Assembly (NCBI GenBank): GCA_964508025.1
Contig: CAZDSF010000135.1
Span: 1-5,276 of the forward strand
Direction of reading: 5' to 3'
Length of the DNA: 5,276 bases
Source of the DNA: JAAZNO01 sp964508025
GTDB lineage: Bacteria; Chloroflexota; Anaerolineae; B4-G1; SLSP01
Numbering within the stretch: the stretch's first letter is position 1; each line of letters opens with the position of its first letter. The position numbers and the translations under genes are program-made. Below the pieces are notes generated by a model, which was given only the letters and a program-made list of their open reading frames with translations, was not told the DNA's origin and searched no databases. Shown in pieces: positions 1-5,276 of the stretch.

Positions 1-906
1 AGCCTGTATCCTTCGGAGGCGGATGATTATGCCAGCCTGCGGGATGCGCTGGAGAAGCTGCAGCTCAATGACGCCTCACTGACCTTCACTCCGGAGACTT
101 CGCAGGCGTTGCAGTTTGGGTTCCGCTGCGGTTTTCTGGGCCTGTTTCACATGGAGATTGCCCAGGAGCGCCTGGAGCGTGAATACGGGCAGGATTTGGT
201 CGTCACCGCTCCCAGCGTGGCCTATCAAGTGTTGCAACGCGATGGGGAGGAGCTTGAAATCCATCGTCCGGCAGATTTGCCCGACCCCACGTTGATTGCG
301 GAGGTGCGCGAGCCGTGGATGCGCGTGCAGGTAATCACGCCGAACGAGTACATCGGCGCGCTGATGGAAATCTTCCGCCGCAAGCGGGCGAATTTCCTGC
401 TCACCGAAACGTTGGACGCCCGGCGGGTGCTGCTCACCTTCGAGGTGCCGCTGGCGGAGATGGTGATTGATCTGCACGATAAGATCAAATCGGCGACGCG
501 CGGTTATGCTTCGATGGATTACAGTTTCGATGGCTACCGCGCGGATGATTTAGTGAAGGTGGACATTCTGGTCAACAAGGAGCCGGTGGACGCGCTGGCT
601 ATCATCGTCCATCGGGATAAGGCTTATGAGAAAGGCTCGCTGCTGATTCGTAAGATGAAGGAAGTCATTCCGCGGCAGCTCTTCGAGGTGCCGATCCAGG
701 CGGTGACGGGTGGGAAGATTCTGGCGCGGGTCAACGTCCAGGCGTTGCGGAAGGACGTGCTGGCGAAGTGCTACGGCGGCGATGTCACGCGCAAGCGCAA
801 GCTGTTGGAGAAGCAGAAAGCCGGTAAGAAGCGGATGAAGATGTTGGGGAATGTGGTGCTGCCGCAGGAGGCGTTCCTGGCAATGCTACGGTTGGATGAG
901 GACTGA
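1..906 (+). CDS. lepA: Elongation factor 4 (LepA), C-terminal half; 5' end outside the window
   Basis: This is the last 301 codons of the ribosome-associated translational GTPase LepA/EF4, which acts on stalled or mistranslocated ribosomes; the intact protein is about 600 residues. The frame is already open at base 1, so the GTPase domain and domain II lie upstream of the window. Visible landmarks are the LNDASL motif, then PETSQALQFGFRCGFLGLFH (domain III/IV entry), the EF-G domain V-like part with IKSATRGYASMDY, and the LepA-specific C-terminal domain. That last domain is marked by CYGGDVTRKRKLLEKQKAGK, a lysine-rich stretch, and a PQEAFLAMLRLDED tail ending at a TGA. The TTG at 109 is internal to conserved sequence and is not a start. 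No truncation or frameshift is seen in this part. The AI-2E-family gene follows on the same strand after about 100 bases. Family assignment is essentially certain. Confidence 0.97.
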   Translation, partial: SLYPSEADDYASLRDALEKLQLNDASLTFTPETSQALQFGFRCGFLGLFHMEIAQERLEREYGQDLVVTAPSVAYQVLQRDGEELEIHRPADLPDPTLIAEVREPWMRVQVITPNEYIGALMEIFRRKRANFLLTETLDARRVLLTFEVPLAEMVIDLHDKIKSATRGYASMDYSFDGYRADDLVKVDILVNKEPVDALAIIVHRDKAYEKGSLLIRKMKEVIPRQLFEVPIQAVTGGKILARVNVQALRKDVLAKCYGGDVTRKRKLLEKQKAGKKRMKMLGNVVLPQEAFLAMLRLDED

Positions 907-910
907 GCTT

Positions 911-967
911 TGGGATGATAGGGTGATAGGGTGATGGGGAGAAGATCCTTGTTACGCATCACGCATT
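911..967. repeat. Low-complexity spacer with short tandem repeats
   Basis: The spacer between lepA and the membrane-protein gene holds two different short tandem arrays. AGGGTGAT occurs twice perfectly (920-927 and 928-935), preceded by an imperfect copy (911-919) and followed by a decayed one. Further on, ACGCATC and ACGCATT (954-967) form a 7-bp direct duplication. I see no stem-loop terminator and no convincing promoter here. The repeats are too short and degenerate to call a mobile element; they look like replication-slippage products or remnants of a dispersed intergenic repeat. Confidence 0.5.
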
Positions 968-994
968 ACTCGTTGCTTGTGACTGCTGATAGTT

Positions 995-1000
995 GAGAGG
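995..1000 (+). promoter_or_regulatory. Shine-Dalgarno sequence that decides the membrane-protein start
   Basis: GAGAGG sits 8 bases before the ATG at 1009 but only 2 bases before the GTG at 1003. The spacing favours ATG 1009 as the true start, giving a 389-residue protein rather than 391. Confidence 0.6.
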
Positions 1001-1008
1001 GCGTGAGT

Positions 1009-2178
1009 ATGGGCATTCTAATCGAGCGTTGGTTGGCGATTCCAGCGGTGCGCCGCCGGCGTTTTGTGCTCGTAAGCCTGGCGGTGGTGTTGCTGGCGGC
1101 GATTGTCTGGCGCGCGCGGGTGGTGCTGATGCCTTTCATCGTTGGTTTAGGCTTCGCCTACTTGCTGGCGCCAGTGGTGAAATTCATTGAACGCGGGTGG
1201 CGCTGGATCGGCGCGTGGCGGCGTCTGCGGTTCTTCCGGCGCAGCGCGCGGCCTGTGGCTCTGATCGTGTCTTATCTCCTGGTGATTGCGGCATTGGTGG
1301 GGTTCTCGTCCCTGATCGTGCCGTTGGTGGTGCAGCAAGGGCAGACGCTCTGGGCGGAACGGGAGAAAGTGTGGGACTATGTCACCAGCCTGGGCGACGA
1401 TCTGATGGTGCAGTATCAGCTGCTTCCGCCGCAAGTCCAGGCGCAGATTGATGAGACGTTAAACCGCTTCTCCAGTGAACTGGGTACGATCATCCAACAG
1501 GCGGTGGGGGGCACCGCTGTAGCGATCTCGTACACGGTGACGCTCGTCCTGGCGGTCTTGCTCATCCCGTTCTGGACGTTCTTCCTGTTGCTTGACTCGG
1601 CGGAGTTGGCGCGGGCGGCGCAGCACACGATTCCCAGCTTGATCCGCGAGGATGTGCTGAAAATTATGCGTCTGGTAGATACAGCTTTCAGCTCTTACTT
1701 ACGCGGGCAGCTCTTTCTAGGACTGATTATTGGCTCGATTTCTGCTATCACTTTCTCCATCATGGGCGTGCGTTTTGCCATCTTCTTGGGATTGTTTGCG
1801 GGCCTATTTGAGCTGATCCCCAATATCGGCCCGTGGCTGGGCGCTGTGCCGGCGGTTCTGGTTGCACTGACACAACGGCCCATCCTGGCTCTGTGGGTGG
1901 CCTTGTATGCCCTGGCGATCCAGCAGATCGAAAACATCTTCATTGCGCCGCGTGTGTTGGGACGCAGTGTGAAACTCCATCCGGTCGTCGTCATGGTGGT
2001 CTTGGTGATCGGCAGTGAATTGGGAGGCGTCATTGGCCTCTTCCTCGCTCCGCTGCTCACCGCGGTGTTGCGAGATATCTTCCGCTATTTGTACTATCGA
2101 GTCAGTGAGCCGGAAATCTCGCCGGATGCGGTGTTGCGCAAAGTCTGGCGCACTGAGACCTTTGACCTGGAGCTCTGA
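1009..2178 (+). CDS. AI-2E family (PerM/YdiK-like) polytopic membrane transporter
   Basis: The gene encodes a 389-residue inner-membrane protein of the AI-2E/UPF0118 transporter family, whose usual length is 340-400 residues. Members are proposed exporters or permeases; substrates vary and cannot be read from sequence. Hydrophobic segments lie at about residues 19-33, 38-58, 83-106, 171-195, 232-252, 256-287, 291-306 and 323-354. A soluble amphipathic stretch (about 110-168) sits between TM3 and TM4, as is usual in the family. Family signatures are SSYLRGQ (228-234), FELIPNIGPWLG (267-278), and QQIENIFIAPRVLGRSVKLHP (305-325) followed by a Gly-rich last helix. An Arg-rich cluster at 15-18 and another at 71-81 fit positive-inside topology. 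ATG 1009 is chosen over GTG 1003 because of the GAGAGG site. There is no obvious terminator after it; a tRNA with its own promoter follows. Confidence 0.92.
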   Translation: MGILIERWLAIPAVRRRRFVLVSLAVVLLAAIVWRARVVLMPFIVGLGFAYLLAPVVKFIERGWRWIGAWRRLRFFRRSARPVALIVSYLLVIAALVGFSSLIVPLVVQQGQTLWAEREKVWDYVTSLGDDLMVQYQLLPPQVQAQIDETLNRFSSELGTIIQQAVGGTAVAISYTVTLVLAVLLIPFWTFFLLLDSAELARAAQHTIPSLIREDVLKIMRLVDTAFSSYLRGQLFLGLIIGSISAITFSIMGVRFAIFLGLFAGLFELIPNIGPWLGAVPAVLVALTQRPILALWVALYALAIQQIENIFIAPRVLGRSVKLHPVVVMVVLVIGSELGGVIGLFLAPLLTAVLRDIFRYLYYRVSEPEISPDAVLRKVWRTETFDLEL

Positions 2179-2189
2179 AGCGCGGGTGC

Positions 2190-2217
2190 TTGTCAAAATC
2201 GTGGAATGCGGTATAAT
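2190..2217 (+). promoter_or_regulatory. Sigma70-type promoter of tRNA-Pro
   Basis: A -35 TTGTCA (2190-2195) and a perfect -10 TATAAT (2212-2217) are separated by 16 bases. Transcription would start near 2224, only about 6 bases before the mature tRNA 5' end, so little 5' leader would need removal by RNase P. The match to consensus is good and the position fits a stable-RNA promoter. Confidence 0.8.
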
Positions 2218-2229
2218 CTCCAACGTTCG

Positions 2230-2304
2230 CGGGGCGTAGCCCAGTTTGGCTAGGGCGCTACAATGGGGTTGTAGAGGTCGACAGTTCAAATCTGTCCGCC
2301 CCGA
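2230..2304 (+). tRNA. tRNA-Pro (anticodon GGG)
   Basis: A full cloverleaf can be folded by hand. The acceptor stem CGGGGCG (2230-2236) pairs with CGCCCCG (2297-2303). The D arm has stem GCCC/GGGC (2239-2242 with 2253-2256). The anticodon arm CTACA/TGTAG (2258-2262 with 2270-2274) has the 7-base loop ATGGGGT. A 5-base variable loop follows, then the T arm GACAG/CTGTC with loop TTCAAAT. The anticodon is GGG at 2265-2267, with T33 before it and G37 after it, so it reads CCC and CCU proline codons. The C1:G72 pair and A73 (2304) are known identity elements of bacterial tRNA-Pro. The next bases are CAG, so the 3' CCA is not encoded and must be added after transcription. It has its own promoter and terminator. 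Confidence 0.97.
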
Positions 2305-2317
2305 CAGAAGCAAAGGG

Positions 2318-2364
2318 ATGCCTGACCTGATTGTGAAAAACAATAGGTCAGGCATTTCTGTTTT
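2318..2364 (+). terminator. Rho-independent terminator after tRNA-Pro
   Basis: TGCCTGACCT (2319-2328) pairs with AGGTCAGGCA (2345-2354). After a single bulged G (2329), ATTGT pairs with ACAAT around a GAAAA loop, giving about 15 base pairs, plus a flanking A-T pair. The tract TTTCTGTTTT (2355-2364) follows. This would end the tRNA transcript and insulate the downstream segment from it. Confidence 0.92.
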
Positions 2365-2490
2365 CCCCTTTCATACTTGCGAGACGTTTGATCAGACGAT
2401 CCAGGTCAGCGTTCGAGAGGTTGGTTGTGTTCGATGAGGCTGGAGGAGCTGAAATTCGTGCGATCAAGTCCTGGGGACTGGTTTGGGTAA

Positions 2491-3004
2491 GTCGTCCGTA
2501 GACGCGCAAAGTCGCTGAACCTGCTCCTTTATACGGGCCTGCGCGTCTCGGAATGTGCGGATTTGCGCGTTTCCGATGTGGTCCTCAACGGGAAAGACAG
2601 CCAGGTCATCGTTCGCGCGGGGAAGGGCCGGAAGTACCGGGAAATCCCCTTGCACAAAACGGCGCGGCAAGCCCTTGAAGCGTATCTGGCCGTGCGCCCT
2701 GATGGTAGGGGCGAGGCGTTGTTCCTCGGCCAGCGGGGCCGCCTGGGCACGCGGGGGATGCAGTTCCGCATCACGGCGCTAGCGGAGGCGGCGGGCGTAG
2801 CGCGATCCGATTTCGCCGTGACGCCGCACGTCCTGCGGCATACCGCGAAACTGCGTTTCGACCGCCACGCGGCTCCTGCGCGAGGTGGGGACGGATCTGG
2901 TGACGGTGGCCGCGCTGCTGGGGCACAGTTCCATTGCCACGACGCAGCTCTACACGCAGCCGAGCGCAAGCGATAAGGCTGCCGCAGTCGCGGGATTGCG
3001 GTGA
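2491..3004 (+). pseudogene. Remnant of a tyrosine recombinase/integrase (catalytic domain only, frameshifted)
   Basis: Two adjoining frames together encode the catalytic domain of a XerC/D- or phage-integrase-like tyrosine recombinase. The first frame (open from 2491 to about 2860) carries LLLYTGLRVSE with the first catalytic Arg (codon 2542-2544), GKGRKYREIP with the catalytic Lys (2623-2625), and HVLRHT with His 2827 and Arg 2836. The second frame, shifted by one base from about 2861, carries LLREVGTDLVTVAALLGHSS with the catalytic His (2924) and TTQLYTQ with the nucleophilic Tyr (2951), then ends at TGA 3002-3004. All six catalytic residues are present but split between frames. The N-terminal core-binding domain (about 100 residues) is missing: only about 125 bases separate the tRNA terminator from this frame, and a TAA at 2488-2490 closes it upstream. 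I read it as a decayed integrase. A sequencing error could explain the frameshift, but not the missing N-terminus. Confidence 0.88.
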
Positions 3005-3012
3005 AAGAAAGT

Positions 3013-3041
3013 TTGTCAATATGACCCATTGACCGTATACT
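3013..3041 (+). promoter_or_regulatory. Sigma70-type promoter of the KAP-FGE gene
   Basis: TTGTCA (3013-3018) and TATACT (3036-3041) are separated by exactly 17 bases, just after the integrase remnant's stop codon. The predicted start near 3048 leaves a 5' UTR of about 33 bases before ATG 3081. No clear operator palindrome overlaps it. The gene therefore seems to be transcribed independently of the tRNA and the recombinase remnant. Confidence 0.72.
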
Positions 3042-3070
3042 TAGGGATGTGGACTGCGTAACCTAACACC

Positions 3071-3076
3071 AGGAGG
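3071..3076 (+). promoter_or_regulatory. Ribosome binding site of the KAP-FGE gene
   Basis: A perfect AGGAGG lies 4 bases before ATG 3081, slightly close but strong. It fixes the start of a long gene that has no stop within the window. The protein begins MNATEHLLAM, just ahead of the conserved N-terminal region of the KAP domain. Confidence 0.8.
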
Positions 3077-3080
3077 CCCA

Positions 3081-5276
3081 ATGAACGCCACTGAGCACCT
3101 GTTAGCCATGCTCTCCGACCAGCCGGCCGACCGCGACCGGCTCAACTTTGACCCCTACGCCAAAACCCTGGCCGACATCATCGCCGATCCGGGGACGCGC
3201 ACCCCGCTGACCATCGGCGTCTTTGGCGGCTGGGGCCGCGGCAAGACCAGCCTGATGCGCATGGTGGAGCGCCGTCTGCGCGAGGAGGCCGCGCCCGATT
3301 TCCCCGTGCATACCGTGTGGTTCAATGCCTGGCTCTACAGCCGCGAGGAGGCGCTCTGGCGCGCGTTGATCGCGCGGGTGGTGCAAGGCGCGCGTCAATT
3401 CCTGACGCAGACGCCGGCCAAATTGGCGGCGTTGGAGCAGCTGGAAAGCCGCCTGTACCAGGCCAGCGAAACCGGCAACGGACAATGGTCGCTGCCCGCA
3501 GACCTGATCCCAGAATTGCAGAACACCGCCCTGCCTGCGCGCGTCGCGCTGGAACTGTGGCGGCGGCAGGCCGTGCGCCAGGAGCAGGATGTCTCGCGCG
3601 TGGAGGCCTTGGCGGCGGATGTGGAGGCCAGTTACGCGCTGAGTCAACGCGACCGCATTGTGGCGCTAGACGAATTCCGCCGCGAGTTCGAGACCCTGAG
3701 CCGCGAGTGCGTTACCTGTCACGGCCGCCTCGCCGTCTTCGTGGACGATCTCGACCGCTGCCTGCCGGAGAAGGCCGTGGAAGTGCTCGAAGCGGTCAAA
3801 CTCTTCCTCGATGTGGAAGGGTTTGTCTTTGTGCTGGGCATCGCCCGCGAGGTGATCGAGCAGGGCATCCGCGTGCGTTACCGCGATTACGAGACCGCGC
3901 TCGATGGCGCCTTCTACCTGGAGAAGATCATCCAGATTCCGTTCAACCTGCCGCCCATCACGGCGGAGGCGGTGCAGGATTACATCCACGAGGAGACGGC
4001 GGGCAATCTGCCCGACCCGCGCTGCGAGACGGTCTTCAGCGTGGGGCTGGAGCCGAACCCGCGCCGTATCAAGCGCACGCTGAACGTGTTTCTGTTGCTG
4101 TGGCGGCTGGCGCAGAACCGCGACGACCTGCGCGAGCGCATCAAGCCGGTGCGGTTGGCGAAGATCGTCATCATCCAGCAGTATTACCCACGCCTGTTCG
4201 CGCTGCTCACGCAGGGCGCGCACTACCTGAGCGACCTGGAACGCCGCTTCCGCGCCGGCGAGCACGGGCGCGAGAGAGGCGAGGCGTTGGAGCAACCACA
4301 AGGCGGCGTGGTCAAAGCGGTACGCGCGCCGGAAGCAGAGGGCGCATCCGAAATCTCGGCAGGGCCCTTGCAGGAATTCCTGGGCCTGAGCCTGTTGCGC
4401 GACCTGCTCACCTGCACCGCTGAGAATGAGCCGGAGGCGAATTTCGTAGATCTCTCGGCGGCGGGCGTGCGCGAGTACATCTACCTTACCCGCAGCGCGG
4501 TGGCCGAGCCGGCGGTGACACAGGCAGCGGCGCACTTGCCCTTCGAGCCACAACTGGTGACAATCCCCGCCGGGAAGTTCTTGATGGGCTCACCGGAACG
4601 GGAGGTGGAGGAGCTCTTCAAATTGGCACGGGCGGAATACAAGGACGCTCCGCGCGAGTGGGTTGAACTTGAGACTCCCCAGCACGAGGTAGATCTGGAG
4701 ACCTACGCCATCTCGCGTTACCCCATCACCAACGCCGAGTTCGCGCGCTTCATCGAAGATGGCGGCTATACGGTGCGCGATTACTGGACGAAGGCGGGTT
4801 GGACGCAGAAGGAAAAGAATGGCTGGACCGAACCGCGTTATTGGAAAGATGATAAATGGAATGGTTCCGAGCAGCCCGTGGTGGGCGTCTCGTGGTATGA
4901 GGCGCTCGCGTATTGCCGCTGGCTCACAGCCAAGAGCGGCAAGCCCTACCGCCTGCCCACCGAAGCCGAGTGGGAGAAGGCCGCGCGGGGCGCGGATGGC
5001 CGGCGCTATCCCTGGGGCAACACCTGGGACGCCAGCCGTTGCAACAACAAGGAGAGCGGTCCCGGTAAAACGACGCCGGTGGGCCAGTATCCCACCGAGG
5101 GCTTCCCCTACGACGTGGCCGATATGGTGGGCCAGGTGTGGGAGTGGTGCCGTACAAAATCTGGTTTAAAATATCCCTATTGGCCTGATGATGGGCGGGA
5201 GGATGAGGAGGGCGACAGTGGACGGATTGTCCGGGGTGGTTCCTGGGCTAGTGGAGCGGGCTTGTGCCGCTGCGGC
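3081..5276 (+). CDS. KAP-family P-loop NTPase fused to an FGE-sulfatase (CLec-fold) domain; 3' end outside the window
   Basis: A single frame runs from ATG 3081 to the window edge (732 codons, no stop). Residues about 20-470 form a KAP NTPase, a STAND-related family: Walker A GGWGRGKT (49-56), a VWFNAWLY strand (79-86), Walker B VFVDDLDR (219-226), a LEAVKLFLDVEGFVFVLG block (236-253), NPRRIKR (326-332) and EYIYLTR (465-471). No membrane helices appear between Walker A and B, unlike many KAP proteins; residues 100-215 are charged and helical, so it is probably cytosolic. Residues about 391-430 look like a disordered linker. From about 490 an FGE-sulfatase domain starts: IPAGKFLMGS (495-504), YPITNAEF (547-554), YRLPTEAEWEKAARG (623-637), DMVGQVWEW (681-689, with Gln where Asn is usual) and RGGSW (718-722). 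About 20-30 residues are probably missing. I infer that ATP-driven switching is coupled to ligand sensing by the C-terminal fold; the ligand is unknown. It has its own promoter and RBS. Confidence 0.9.
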   Translation, partial: MNATEHLLAMLSDQPADRDRLNFDPYAKTLADIIADPGTRTPLTIGVFGGWGRGKTSLMRMVERRLREEAAPDFPVHTVWFNAWLYSREEALWRALIARVVQGARQFLTQTPAKLAALEQLESRLYQASETGNGQWSLPADLIPELQNTALPARVALELWRRQAVRQEQDVSRVEALAADVEASYALSQRDRIVALDEFRREFETLSRECVTCHGRLAVFVDDLDRCLPEKAVEVLEAVKLFLDVEGFVFVLGIAREVIEQGIRVRYRDYETALDGAFYLEKIIQIPFNLPPITAEAVQDYIHEETAGNLPDPRCETVFSVGLEPNPRRIKRTLNVFLLLWRLAQNRDDLRERIKPVRLAKIVIIQQYYPRLFALLTQGAHYLSDLERRFRAGEHGRERGEALEQPQGGVVKAVRAPEAEGASEISAGPLQEFLGLSLLRDLLTCTAENEPEANFVDLSAAGVREYIYLTRSAVAEPAVTQAAAHLPFEPQLVTIPAGKFLMGSPEREVEELFKLARAEYKDAPREWVELETPQHEVDLETYAISRYPITNAEFARFIEDGGYTVRDYWTKAGWTQKEKNGWTEPRYWKDDKWNGSEQPVVGVSWYEALAYCRWLTAKSGKPYRLPTEAEWEKAARGADGRRYPWGNTWDASRCNNKESGPGKTTPVGQYPTEGFPYDVADMVGQVWEWCRTKSGLKYPYWPDDGREDEEGDSGRIVRGGSWASGAGLCRCG
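5223..5276 (+). other. Candidate DGR variable-region start at the C-terminus of the FGE domain (tentative)
   Basis: Codons 715-732 cover the RGGSW motif and the loop after it. In FGE/CLec-fold targets of diversity-generating retroelements, the adenine-mutagenised variable region begins around this motif. Here GGSW is followed by Ala, Ser, Gly, Ala, Gly, Leu, Cys, Arg, Cys, Gly. Small residues are frequent outcomes when AAY codons are randomised at adenines (GCY, AGY, GGY), and the usual bulky or polar residues at these positions are absent. This is suggestive only. No template repeat or reverse transcriptase is visible, because the window ends here. It may equally be ordinary FGE-family variation. 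Confidence 0.25.

Noticed and set aside
949..978. Possible promoter for the AI-2E-family gene (TTGTTA or TTGCTT as -35)
   Set aside because: No acceptable -10 hexamer lies 16-18 bases downstream of either candidate.
2319..2354. Inverted repeat considered as a transposon end or recombinase core site
   Set aside because: The GC-rich stem, short inner loop and following T tract, directly after a tRNA, fit an intrinsic terminator much better; no partner copy exists elsewhere in the window.
1804..2355. Minus-strand frame of 183 codons
   Set aside because: It runs through the tRNA-Pro gene, its promoter, the terminator stem and the conserved end of the AI-2E-family gene, so it cannot be a real gene in this setting.
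2434..2490. Short frame starting ATG 2434, in phase with the integrase remnant and ending TAA 2488
   Set aside because: Its 18 residues do not resemble a recombinase N-terminal or linker region, and it has no clear ribosome binding site. It is more likely rearrangement debris than a usable start or part of the integrase.
3102..3647. Minus-strand frame of 181 codons opposite the KAP N-terminus
   Set aside because: Its composition is that of an antisense shadow; it lies opposite the Walker A coding region and shows no domain signature.
3317..4423. Long + strand frame of 368 codons inside the KAP region
   Set aside because: It is a shadow frame in GC-rich DNA: Arg/Ala/Gly/Pro-rich, with no recognisable motif, and fully overlapping the KAP frame that carries intact Walker motifs.
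3666..4553. Minus-strand frame of 295 codons opposite the KAP/FGE gene
   Set aside because: It is an antisense shadow with no motif; the + strand frame explains the sequence with conserved family signatures.
1..5276. CRISPR array, rRNA or riboswitch
   Set aside because: No regularly spaced 20-40 bp direct repeats, no rRNA-like sequence and no recognisable riboswitch leader were found on either strand.

Overview
The window is 5.3 kb of moderately GC-rich bacterial DNA. It runs from a conserved chromosomal segment into a short accessory segment. Lineage cannot be fixed from the sequence. The tandem-repeat spacer after lepA, the KAP NTPase fused to an FGE-sulfatase fold, and the tRNA without an encoded CCA together make me lean towards Chloroflexota (Anaerolineae-like), at low confidence.

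Positions 1-906 are the 3' half of lepA (elongation factor 4). A spacer of about 100 bases with degenerate 7-8 bp tandem repeats follows. Next comes an intact AI-2E/PerM-family polytopic membrane protein (1009-2178). A tRNA-Pro(GGG) follows at 2230-2304, with its own sigma70-type promoter and a strong intrinsic terminator. All of these read on the + strand and look like ordinary core genome.

Immediately beyond the tRNA terminator lies the C-terminal catalytic half of a tyrosine recombinase (2491-3004). It lacks its N-terminal domain, has an in-frame stop just upstream, and is split by a frameshift. An integrase remnant beside a tRNA gene is a classic trace of an integrated element, so this is probably the edge of an island.

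The rest of the window (3081-5276, running off the end in frame) is one long gene with its own promoter and a good Shine-Dalgarno sequence. It encodes a KAP-family P-loop NTPase without visible membrane helices, a flexible linker, and an FGE-sulfatase/C-type-lectin-fold domain. The window ends just after the GGSW motif of that domain. This is where diversity-generating retroelements (DGRs) place their variable region in FGE-fold target proteins. The residues after GGSW are Ala-Ser-Gly-Ala-Gly, and one catalytic cysteine of true formylglycine-generating enzymes is absent. A STAND-like NTPase sensor with a diversified binding domain is therefore a reasonable but unproven hypothesis. The decisive sequence (template repeat, reverse transcriptase) would lie downstream of this window.
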